Positions 1 to 6,891 of a stretch of 64,000 bases of DNA are shown in pieces. How positions within the stretch are numbered: position 1 is the first letter of the stretch; the number at the start of each line of letters is the position of its first letter. The stretch lies in NCBI RefSeq assembly GCF_902498065.1, contig NZ_CABVIR010000010.1, positions 62,001 through 126,000 on the forward strand, given 5' to 3'. The notes beneath the pieces were generated by a model. The model was not told the DNA's origin. It ran no database searches and worked only from the letters and a program-made list of their open reading frames with translations. The DNA comes from Pseudomonas fluorescens (lineage in GTDB: Bacteria; Pseudomonadota; Gammaproteobacteria; Pseudomonadales; Pseudomonadaceae). A program made the translations under genes and the position numbers.

Positions 1-22
1 GTAGAGTCGAGGTGATGCCATC

Positions 23-45
23 GCTGGCAGGCCAGCTCCCACAGG
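23..45. repeat. Half REP palindrome
   Basis: A 6-bp inverted repeat (GCTGGC, 2-bp loop, GCCAGC) is followed by TCCCACAGG. It is one arm of the REP-type palindrome seen in full at 1941-1978. It lies just before mazG, so it probably marks the end of an upstream gene outside the window. Confidence 0.6.
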
Positions 46-66
46 TTTTGTGGTGAGAGATAAATG

Positions 67-900
67 ATGTACGGCCTTGAAGACTTGCTGCACCTGATGA
101 ACCGACTGCGCGATCCGCAGTTCGGCTGCCCGTGGGACATCAAGCAAACCTACGCGACCATCGTCCCGCACACCCTTGAGGAAGCCTACGAAGTCGCCGA
201 CGCCATCGAGCGCGGAGACTTCGATCACTTGCAGGGTGAATTGGGCGATCTGCTGTTCCAGGTGGTTTATTACAGCCAACTGGCCCGGGAAGAAGGGCGC
301 TTTGAATTCGCTGGTGTCATCGACAGCATCACCCGCAAGCTGATCCGTCGTCATCCCCATGTCTTCCCTACCGGTGATCTGTACGCGCCGCAGGATGTTC
401 CGCGTTTGAGCGAAGAACAGGTCAAACAGCGCTGGGAAGAGATCAAGGCTGAGGAGCGCGCCGAGAAATCTGCGGCGCCGCAACAACTGTCCTTGCTTGA
501 TGACGTGCCCGCCGCGTTGCCGGCATTATCCCGTTCGGCGAAGTTGCAGAAGCGCGCAGGGCAGGTTGGTTTCGACTGGCCGGACGCCTTGCCAGTGCTG
601 GACAAGGTCCGCGAAGAGCTCGATGAAGTGCTCGAAGCCATGGCCGATAACGATTCGGCAGCGATTGCCGATGAAGTCGGTGACCTGCTGTTTTCCGTGG
701 TCAATCTGGCGCGTCATTTAAAGGTCGATCCGGAAACCGCACTGCGTGGCGCCAACAGCAAATTCGAAAGACGCTTCCGTTTTATCGAACAGGCATTGCG
801 CGACACCCACCGTCCCATAGAAGATTGCACCCTCGAAGAGTTGGACGCCTTGTGGGGCGAAGCCAAACGTCAGGAAAAGAATTTGCCCAGCTGCGGTTGA
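67..900 (+). CDS. mazG: Nucleoside triphosphate pyrophosphohydrolase MazG
   Basis: Hydrolyses (d)NTPs to NMP and pyrophosphate in the cytosol, a housekeeping and stress-related activity. The 277-residue protein has the duplicated MazG fold. The first metal-binding set is around residues 38-61 (EEAYE, then GELGD); the second is around 180-215 (EELDEV, then DEVGDLLF). A low-complexity linker rich in Ala, Leu and Pro joins the repeats. The length matches the long, two-domain form found in E. coli and Pseudomonas. Two ATG codons are adjacent (64 and 67); the second sits better behind GAGAG. The next gene begins 28 bp downstream on the same strand and may be cotranscribed. The family call is secure; the in vivo substrate is not shown by sequence. 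Confidence 0.93.
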   Translation: MYGLEDLLHLMNRLRDPQFGCPWDIKQTYATIVPHTLEEAYEVADAIERGDFDHLQGELGDLLFQVVYYSQLAREEGRFEFAGVIDSITRKLIRRHPHVFPTGDLYAPQDVPRLSEEQVKQRWEEIKAEERAEKSAAPQQLSLLDDVPAALPALSRSAKLQKRAGQVGFDWPDALPVLDKVREELDEVLEAMADNDSAAIADEVGDLLFSVVNLARHLKVDPETALRGANSKFERRFRFIEQALRDTHRPIEDCTLEELDALWGEAKRQEKNLPSCG

Positions 901-928
901 GCAGTGGCCTAAGTGAGAAATAAGCACC

Positions 929-1471
929 ATGAGCATTTCCCTTCGCGACCAGTTGCTCAAAGCAGGGCTGGTCAACCAAAAGCAGGCCAAACAGGTCGGC
1001 AAAGAGAAACAGAAACAGCAGCGTCTGGTCCATAAAGGCCAGATCGAACAGGACGATACCCAGCAGCGTCTGGCGCAGGAAGCACTGGCCGAGAAGGTCA
1101 AACGCGACCAGGAGCTGAACCGTCAGCAACAAGAGAAGGCGGAGGCCAAGGCCCGCGCCGCGCAGGTCAAGCAATTGATCGAAGTCTCGCGCCTGCCGAA
1201 GCTGACCACCGAGGACTACTACAACTTCGTCGACGACAAGAAGGTCAAGCGCTTGTCCGTCAATACGCTGATGCGCAACAAGCTCAGCAACGGCTCGCTG
1301 GCGATCGTGCACCATGCCGGCGGTTATGAAGTGATCCCCCGTGAGGCGGCCCTGAAGATCCAGGAGCGCGATCCGCAGCGCATCGTGCAGCTGAACGTGC
1401 AAACCGAAGAAGCGGCGGCTGAAGACGATCCGTATGCGGCCTATCAGATTCCTGACGATCTGATGTGGTAA
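929..1471 (+). CDS. DUF2058 family protein (YaiL-like)
   Basis: The 180-residue protein starts with a long, highly charged Lys/Gln-rich region (residues about 10-90) predicted to be helical or coiled coil, followed by a compact C-terminal part with the conserved DYYNFVDDKKVKRL stretch. This is the DUF2058 layout, often labelled nucleoprotein/polynucleotide-associated enzyme (YaiL). No catalytic motif is visible and the function is unknown; nucleic acid association is inferred from the family name and basic charge. It follows mazG closely and ends at a strong terminator (1491-1526). The ribosome binding site is weak (GAGAAA). Confidence 0.85.
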   Translation: MSISLRDQLLKAGLVNQKQAKQVGKEKQKQQRLVHKGQIEQDDTQQRLAQEALAEKVKRDQELNRQQQEKAEAKARAAQVKQLIEVSRLPKLTTEDYYNFVDDKKVKRLSVNTLMRNKLSNGSLAIVHHAGGYEVIPREAALKIQERDPQRIVQLNVQTEEAAAEDDPYAAYQIPDDLMW

Positions 1472-1490
1472 GCAGTTAACGGCTGCTACA

Positions 1491-1526
1491 ACGAAAAACC
1501 CCGCTCATGGCGGGGTTTTTCGTTTT
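1491..1526. terminator. Bidirectional intrinsic terminator
   Basis: A 14-bp stem (ACGAAAAACCCCGC paired with GCGGGGTTTTTCGT) around a short loop has T-rich flanks on both strands. It lies between two convergent genes, the DUF2058 gene and the 62-residue gene at 1542-1730, and can serve both. Confidence 0.9.
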
Positions 1527-1541
1527 CAATGCTGTCATTGC

Positions 1542-1730
1542 TTATGCGGATTGGAGCGCTCGTTGCTGCTCCAGTTTTTCCAGTTCGGCCTTGTAGCTGT
1601 GGGCGTCGGTCTCTGAGTGGAACATCCCCACCAGCATGTCTTGTTGGTGCACGTCCCAGATTCGGATACCGGCGGCTACGCCTTCGTGGGACTTATGTGA
1701 ATCGTCGCGTTCAGTTACTTTTACAGTCAT
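1542..1730 (-). CDS. Small conserved protein, 62 residues
   Basis: A short cytosolic protein with no signal peptide or membrane segment. It is charged, begins MTVKVTERDDSHKSHEG, has a central strand-like stretch with Trp (IRIWDVHQQDMLVGMF) and ends in a helix rich in Glu, Leu and Gln. No known domain is recognised and no function is proposed. Reasons to accept it: the codon usage is typical of its neighbours, it converges onto a bidirectional terminator, and similar small proteins are common in Pseudomonas genomes. It appears to be monocistronic. Confidence 0.7.
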   Translation of the reverse strand: MTVKVTERDDSHKSHEGVAAGIRIWDVHQQDMLVGMFHSETDAHSYKAELEKLEQQRALQSA

Positions 1731-1940
1731 CGGCTAGCTCCAATCTCTGTTATCTGCAGCAAGGCGTGTGCAGGCCTTTGTTATATGTTTGGTTAGCCTG
1801 CTAAGTAAACGACAGAGTTTGCCAACGGTTTTTTGCAAAAATGGAGAAAGTCCTGCAGGCCGCGGAATACGCGGCATTCGGTCGCAGGGTGCTTAGTTTC
1901 ATGACAAAAGCTTCATGTTCGCGATGGCTCGAACACCGCA

Positions 1941-1978
1941 AAACCTGTGGGAGCTGGCAAGCCAGCTCCCACAGGTTT
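1941..1978. repeat. REP palindrome, perfect 18-bp arms
   Basis: AAACCTGTGGGAGCTGGC is repeated inverted after a 2-bp centre. It sits in the 335-bp gap between the 62-residue gene and fabB. Apart from this palindrome and the fabB terminator I see nothing else coding in that gap. Confidence 0.85.
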
Positions 1979-2005
1979 TGTGCATTGTCTGACCATTTGT
2001 TTCAG

Positions 2006-2046
2006 ACACAAAAAAACGCCCCGAACCAGTCGGGGCGTTTTTGTGT
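2006..2046. terminator. Intrinsic terminator after fabB
   Basis: A long stem (ACACAAAAA, then ACGCCCCG, pairing with CGGGGCGT and its T-tract) with a 7-nt loop. It lies 20 bp past the fabB stop codon on the minus strand and ends the fabAB transcript; T runs on both strands make it bidirectional. Confidence 0.9.
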
Positions 2047-2065
2047 GCTGCGTAGCGACGGGGTA

Positions 2066-3286
2066 TTACTTACCCTGCCAGCGCTTCAGTACCAGGGTCG
2101 CGTTGGTGCCACCGAAGCCGAAGCTGTTGCTCATCACGGTGTTGATGGTGGCGTTTTCGCGGGTCTTGGTCAGGATCGGCATATCAGCTACCGCCGGGTC
2201 CATCTCGTCGATGTTGGCAGAACCGGCGATGAAGTTGCCTTCCATCATCAGCAGGCAGTAGATCGCTTCGTGAACGCCGGCGGCGCCCAGGGAGTGACCG
2301 GACAGGCTCTTGGTAGAGCTGATGGCCGGAGCCTTGTCACCGAATACCGCACGCACGCCTTCCATTTCCTTGGCGTCGCCGACCGGAGTCGAGGTGCCGT
2401 GGGTGTTCAGGTAGTCGATTGGGGTGTCCACGGTGGACATTGCCATCTGCATGCAACGGATGGCGCCTTCGCCGCTTGGGGCAACCATGTCGTAGCCGTC
2501 GGAGGTCGCGCCGTAGCCAACGATTTCCGCGTAGATTTTCGCGCCGCGAGCCAGAGCGTGTTCCAGCTCCTCGACCACTACCATGCCGCCACCGCCGGCG
2601 ATGACGAAACCGTCACGCTTGGCGTCGTAGGCACGGGAGGCCTTTTCCGGAGTTTCGTTGTACTGGGTGGACAGGGCGCCCATGGCGTCGAACAGGAACG
2701 ACTGGCTCCAATGCTCCTCTTCACCGCCGCCGGCAAACACGATGTCCTGCTTGCCCAGCTGGATCTGCTCGACCGCAGTACCAATGCAGTGAGCACTGGT
2801 GGCGCAGGCGGAGGAGATCGAGTAGTTCACGCCCTTGATCTGGAACGGCGTGGCCAGGCAGGCGGAAACGGTGCTGCCCATGGTCCGAGTCACTCGGTAA
2901 GGACCAACGCGCTTCACTCCTTTCTCGCGCAGGATGTCCAGCGCTTCCATCTGGTTCAGCGTGGAGGCGCCACCGGAACCGGCGATCAGGCCGGTACGCG
3001 GGTTGGAGACTTGCTCATCGGTCAGACCGGAGTCGGCGATGGCGTCTTTCATGGCCAGGTAGGCGTAAGCCGCCGCGTGGCCGACGAAGCGATAGATCTT
3101 GCGATCGATCAGCTCTTCGAGGGGAAGGTCAATGGAGCCGGAAACCTGGCTACGCAGACCCATTTCGGCATATTCCGGGTTGAACCGGATGCCAGGGCGG
3201 CTTGCACGCAGGTTAGCGGAGACGGTCTCTTTGTCATTGCCCAGGCACGAAACGATGCCCAGACCAGTGATAACGACGCGGCGCAT
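2066..3286 (-). CDS. fabB: 3-oxoacyl-ACP synthase I, FabB
   Basis: Elongates acyl chains with malonyl-ACP, and in the unsaturated branch extends cis-3-decenoyl-ACP made by FabA. The protein has 406 residues, the usual length. The nucleophile is C161 in SSACATSAHCIG; the catalytic histidines lie in LNTHGTSTPVGD (about residue 298) and LSGHSLGAAG (about 333). It lies 11 bp downstream of fabA in the same orientation and is almost certainly cotranscribed, as in other Pseudomonas. Start ATG is preceded by a weak AAGGG. Neighbour identity distinguishes it from FabF, which is at 63272. Regulation probably follows the fabA promoter. Confidence 0.96.
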   Translation of the reverse strand: MRRVVITGLGIVSCLGNDKETVSANLRASRPGIRFNPEYAEMGLRSQVSGSIDLPLEELIDRKIYRFVGHAAAYAYLAMKDAIADSGLTDEQVSNPRTGLIAGSGGASTLNQMEALDILREKGVKRVGPYRVTRTMGSTVSACLATPFQIKGVNYSISSACATSAHCIGTAVEQIQLGKQDIVFAGGGEEEHWSQSFLFDAMGALSTQYNETPEKASRAYDAKRDGFVIAGGGGMVVVEELEHALARGAKIYAEIVGYGATSDGYDMVAPSGEGAIRCMQMAMSTVDTPIDYLNTHGTSTPVGDAKEMEGVRAVFGDKAPAISSTKSLSGHSLGAAGVHEAIYCLLMMEGNFIAGSANIDEMDPAVADMPILTKTRENATINTVMSNSFGFGGTNATLVLKRWQGK

Positions 3287-3297
3287 GCGGATAACCC

Positions 3298-3813
3298 TTA
3301 GAAGTTGTCAGTGGAGGTGAAAACGCCGACCCGGAGGCCTTCGGCGGTGTAGATCTCGCGGCCGTCGACACTGACCGAACCATCGGCAATGGCCAGGTTC
3401 AGCTTGCCCTTCAGCACGCGCTTGATCTGAATGTTATACGTAACTTTTTTGGCGGTCGGCAGGACCTGACCAAAGAATTTCACTTCGCCCGAACCCAGCG
3501 CGCGACCGCGGCCCGGCAGGCCTTGCCAGCCCAGGAAGAAGCCGACCAGTTGCCACATGGCGTCGAGGCCCAGGCAGCCCGGCATCACCGGATCACCTTC
3601 GAAGTGGCAGGCGAAGAACCACAGGTCCGGAGTGATATCCAGCTCTGCGACCAATTCACCTTTGCCGTACTTGCCACCCTCTTCGCTGATATGGGTGATG
3701 CGATCCACCATCAGCATGTTCGGGGCGGGCAGTTGCGCGTTACCTGGGCCGAACAGCTCACCGCGACTGCAGCGCAGCAGGTCTTCCCGAGTAAAGGCGT
3801 TTTGTTTGGTCAT
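3298..3813 (-). CDS. fabA: 3-hydroxydecanoyl-ACP dehydratase/isomerase FabA
   Basis: Dehydrates 3-hydroxydecanoyl-ACP and isomerises trans-2- to cis-3-decenoyl-ACP, the branch point to unsaturated fatty acids. The 171-residue hotdog protein has the catalytic H70 in WFFACHFEGD and D84 in LGLDAMW, at the same residue numbers as in the E. coli enzyme. First gene of the fabAB operon. ATG is preceded by GAGGAG-type ribosome binding sequence (AGGAGCTCGC). A FabR/DesT-like palindrome lies about 130 bp upstream (3943-3964). Assignment is secure. Confidence 0.97.
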   Translation of the reverse strand: MTKQNAFTREDLLRCSRGELFGPGNAQLPAPNMLMVDRITHISEEGGKYGKGELVAELDITPDLWFFACHFEGDPVMPGCLGLDAMWQLVGFFLGWQGLPGRGRALGSGEVKFFGQVLPTAKKVTYNIQIKRVLKGKLNLAIADGSVSVDGREIYTAEGLRVGVFTSTDNF

Positions 3814-3942
3814 GCGAGCTCCTCAATAGTCCCATGCGGCAGGTGGGGCGAATCTTCCCGGCCGATCGAAGCGTTCATGCCTCGAGTCAGCAGCCTACTC
3901 ATAGACTATTGCGTTGTGGTGAAAGTCACAGCACCAAGGACA

Positions 3943-3964
3943 TGAATGTACACTTGTGCACTGA
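3943..3964. promoter_or_regulatory. Candidate FabR/DesT-like operator upstream of fabA
   Basis: The core is GTACAC-TT-GTGCAC, two 6-bp half sites with one mismatch. TetR-family regulators of unsaturated fatty acid synthesis (FabR in E. coli, DesT in P. aeruginosa) bind palindromes of this general form at fabA or fabB promoters; that knowledge is from memory. Position, between the fabA start and the end of the kinase operon, suits a fabA control site. No clear -35/-10 pair was fixed beside it. Confidence 0.4.
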
Positions 3965-3974
3965 AATTTTTATT

Positions 3975-3994
3975 CAAGCCCCATTTCGGGCTTG
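3975..3994 (-). terminator. Weak terminator after the kinase operon
   Basis: A short GC-rich stem (AAGCCC with GGGCTT, 6-nt loop) lies about 65 bp past the kinase stop on the minus strand, followed by an A/T-rich but not pure T tract. It is a plausible though weak terminator for the receptor-binding protein-kinase operon. Confidence 0.4.
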
Positions 3995-4060
3995 TTCGGG
4001 TGCCTAAGACTGCCGCACTTTCGCCTTTCACGCCAGTCGCAGATGGTCGAAAGGCCTGCA

Positions 4061-5962
4061 CTACTGCACCCATCGCTGCAGAATCTGCTGCAGATCAGTG
4101 CGTTTGAAGGGCTTGGCCAGGTAATCGTTCATTCCCGCCGATAGACAGGCTTCGCGGTCGCCCTGCAAGGCGTTGGCGGTCAGCGCGATGATCGGCAGGT
4201 CGGTACAGCCGGGCAATTGGCGGATCTGGCGGGTGGCCTCGTAGCCGTCGATGATCGGCAGTCGGCAGTCCATCAGAATCGCTTCGAAAATCAGACTTTC
4301 GGCACTTCGCACCGCTTGAACGCCGTCGGTGACGACGCTGACAGTAAAGCCCAGACTGCGCAACATTGCTTCGATCACGGTCTGGTTGACCGGGTTGTCC
4401 TCGACCAACAACACATTGCGCCCTTCACCATCGCCGCTGCCGGTCGGTATGCGGGGTGTCAGTACCGGCAGCTTCTGTTTATACAGGGCCAGCGGGATTT
4501 CCAGGGTGAACACTGAGCCGCGACCTTCCTCACTCTGGGCACGCAAGGTGCCGCCCATGCGTTCCGCCAGGGTGCGGGCGATCGGCAGTCCCAGCCCGGT
4601 GCCGCCGTAACGCCTTGAAATAGAACTGTCGGCCTGCTGGAACGCGTTGAACATCAGCTCCAGGCTTTCGGCCGAGATACCAATCCCGCTGTCGCGCACG
4701 GTGCAGGTAAACCACAACAGTTCGTGATCCAGCGACTGCCACTGCGGTTCGATGGTAATGCGTCCCTGCTCGGTGAACTTCAGCGCATTGCCCACCAGGT
4801 TCACCAGGATTTGCCGGATACGTGTCGGGTCGCCCTGAACCTGCAATGCACGCATATCCTCGGGAATCAGCAACGCCAGGTCGAGCCCACGCTGCACCGC
4901 GCTGTGCGAGAAGGACTGGGCGCAACTGCTGATCAGGTCGGCGAGGTTGAACGGGATGTGCTCCAGTTCCAGCTCCGAACGTTCGATGCGCGAAAAGTCG
5001 AGAATGTCGTTGATGACTTTGAGCAAGTGTTCGGTGGACTCCGAGGCCAGCGCCGCGTACTCGACCTGCTCCTCGGTCATGTCGGTGGTTTCCAGCAGTT
5101 GCAGCATGCCGAGCACGCCATTCATCGGTGTCCGCAGTTCGTGGCTCATCATCGCCAGGAAATCCGACTTGGCGTTGTTGGCCTTTTCCGCTTCTTCGCG
5201 CGTCTGGATCAACTGCGCCATCGCCTGATGCTGTTCGCGGCTGGCCTGTTCGAGGCCGCTGGCGAGGTTGTTGATGTGTTGCGACAGCGCGCCGAGTTCG
5301 GTGTCGTCGACAATCGGCAGCGGCGTTTTGTAGTCACCGCTCTGGATCGCCTTGACCGCGTTGCCGATGTCGCGGATCGGCTGCGACAGGCTGCCGGCCA
5401 GGCGCCGGGCGATCAGGAAGGTAAATAGCAGCGCAAACAACGCCAGGATGCCGGCCTTGAAGAGGATTTCCTGTTGGCGCTTGTTGAAGGCGTCATTCGA
5501 CAGACCGACGATGACCCGGCCCAGATAATCCTCGGAGGGGACGGTGATGGCGGCTTTACTGCCCTGAAAGAAATCATTGTGCAGCGCGATGCGTTGCAAG
5601 CGCACCGGCGCCTGGAACACTTCAACCTGTTGCGAGCGGGTGTGGGTTTCCGAGGGGTGCTCGACGTACACCAGAATCCGGTTGGCGCTGTCCTGGACTT
5701 CCAGAAAGCGCACATTGGGTGTCGCCAGGGTGGCTTTGAGCAAACTTTCAAGCACCTCGTTGTTGCCGGAAATTACCCCGTATTCGGCGGCCGGCGCCAG
5801 TTGGTTGGCGATCAGTTGACCGGTGTGATTGAGCTCCTGGCGCAGGTCCTGGATCCGCACGAAGGTGAAGAAGCTGATCAGCAGCAAGGTCAGCAGCAGG
5901 GCAGGGCCGAGGCTGATGATCTGGGTTCGCGTGTTGATGTCCCAACGACGATGAAAAGTCAT
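4061..5962 (-). CDS. Hybrid sensor histidine kinase, PA1611-like
   Basis: Inner-membrane sensor of 633 residues. Order: TM1 about 17-36; periplasmic sensory region about 37-167; TM2 about 168-188; HAMP about 188-242; HisKA with phospho-acceptor H274 in MMSHELRTPMNG; HATPase with the G-box GGTGLGLPIA; C-terminal receiver with D565 in ILMDCRLP. No HPt domain, so phosphate must pass to a separate HPt protein. It sits upstream of fabA in the same relative place as PAO1 PA1611, a kinase reported to interact with RetS and affect the Gac/Rsm switch; orthology is inferred from memory of gene order. It is last in an operon and overlaps the binding-protein gene by 4 bp. Confidence 0.88.
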   Translation of the reverse strand: MTFHRRWDINTRTQIISLGPALLLTLLLISFFTFVRIQDLRQELNHTGQLIANQLAPAAEYGVISGNNEVLESLLKATLATPNVRFLEVQDSANRILVYVEHPSETHTRSQQVEVFQAPVRLQRIALHNDFFQGSKAAITVPSEDYLGRVIVGLSNDAFNKRQQEILFKAGILALFALLFTFLIARRLAGSLSQPIRDIGNAVKAIQSGDYKTPLPIVDDTELGALSQHINNLASGLEQASREQHQAMAQLIQTREEAEKANNAKSDFLAMMSHELRTPMNGVLGMLQLLETTDMTEEQVEYAALASESTEHLLKVINDILDFSRIERSELELEHIPFNLADLISSCAQSFSHSAVQRGLDLALLIPEDMRALQVQGDPTRIRQILVNLVGNALKFTEQGRITIEPQWQSLDHELLWFTCTVRDSGIGISAESLELMFNAFQQADSSISRRYGGTGLGLPIARTLAERMGGTLRAQSEEGRGSVFTLEIPLALYKQKLPVLTPRIPTGSGDGEGRNVLLVEDNPVNQTVIEAMLRSLGFTVSVVTDGVQAVRSAESLIFEAILMDCRLPIIDGYEATRQIRQLPGCTDLPIIALTANALQGDREACLSAGMNDYLAKPFKRTDLQQILQRWVQ

Positions 5963-6891
5963 GGGCGGCTTTCTCCTTCGGCCAACTGTGTTGCGACCAA
6001 CGCTTCATTGATCTGTTCAATACCTAAAGAGCGAGCCACTTGCGGGTTACTCAATACTTTGAAGCGATTGGCGTAGTGCGTGCGCGGCCAGGTGGCCGGT
6101 GGCTGGTCGAGCAGATCGTCGAGAATCGCCAGCCAGTCGCTCTGATCGCTGTAGGTGCTGGCCAGGCTTCCGGCCTTGACGAACCCGGCGTTGGGACCGA
6201 TCAGCGCGATTTGCCGTGTGTAGCTGCTGAGCAGCAGGTTTTTCGCGGTTTTGGGGTTGTACAGGTCGGGATCGTCGAGGCCCAGCAGCACGTCACTGTT
6301 TTTCAGCAGCGCCTGCAACGGTCGGCTGTCATGGGTGTTGTCCCAGCGCTCGGTGACGATTTCCAATCCCAGGGGCCTGGCGATCTCGCGCAGTTCGTCC
6401 AAGAGAAATTCGCTGTGGCTGTCGTAAAGCACCCCGACCCGTTTGACCTCAGGCAATAGGATTCGGGTCAGGCGCAATTGCCGATCCAGCGGTGGATCGC
6501 TCCACAACAGGCTCAAATGTGCCGGCAAGTTCGCGCCGAGGCGTTGGCGGGCTTGCAGCCGGCTGATGCGCAGCACCAACGTCGCCGGGCCTCGGGTGTC
6601 TTGCAGGCGCCAGTCGAGACTCGGCAGGTCCAGCAGAATCAACCGGGTGCCGTCGGGCAATTTGTCCGGCGTCGGCAGATTGGCCAGTGGCTGAAAGCGC
6701 ACGTTGTCAGCCGGGCGCAAGTCGCTCAGGGCCTGGGCGAAAGACTGCATGCCCGCGCTGTCGTCGGCACCGGCCAGCAGAATCTCGGCAGCGCTGGCCG
6801 AGAGGCTGCCCAACCCCCCGGCAACCACCAGGCACAACCCGGCCAGCAGCAGGCCAGGGTTTGGCATCATCCGTGATAGAGAGCGCAACAT
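5959..6891 (-). CDS. Periplasmic binding-protein-like (ABC_sub_bind type)
   Basis: The 310-residue protein begins with a signal peptide (about residues 1-35, hydrophobic LLLAGLCLVVAGGLGSL and an Ala-rich cleavage region). The body alternates strands and helices like a two-lobed periplasmic binding protein; the segment RVGVLYDSHSEFLLDELREI and the ending resemble the PF04392-type ABC substrate-binding family. No ABC permease or ATPase gene is adjacent. Instead it lies between a TonB-type receptor (abutting, 0 bp) and a membrane kinase (4-bp overlap), so it may present a ligand to the kinase. Ligand unknown. Fold call is moderate. Confidence 0.75.
   Translation of the reverse strand: MLRSLSRMMPNPGLLLAGLCLVVAGGLGSLSASAAEILLAGADDSAGMQSFAQALSDLRPADNVRFQPLANLPTPDKLPDGTRLILLDLPSLDWRLQDTRGPATLVLRISRLQARQRLGANLPAHLSLLWSDPPLDRQLRLTRILLPEVKRVGVLYDSHSEFLLDELREIARPLGLEIVTERWDNTHDSRPLQALLKNSDVLLGLDDPDLYNPKTAKNLLLSSYTRQIALIGPNAGFVKAGSLASTYSDQSDWLAILDDLLDQPPATWPRTHYANRFKVLSNPQVARSLGIEQINEALVATQLAEGESRP

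Noticed and set aside
1841..3301. A 486-codon open frame on the plus strand opposite fabB
   Set aside because: fabB has all active-site motifs on the minus strand; the opposite frame has no family similarity and its apparent start lies in a REP region.
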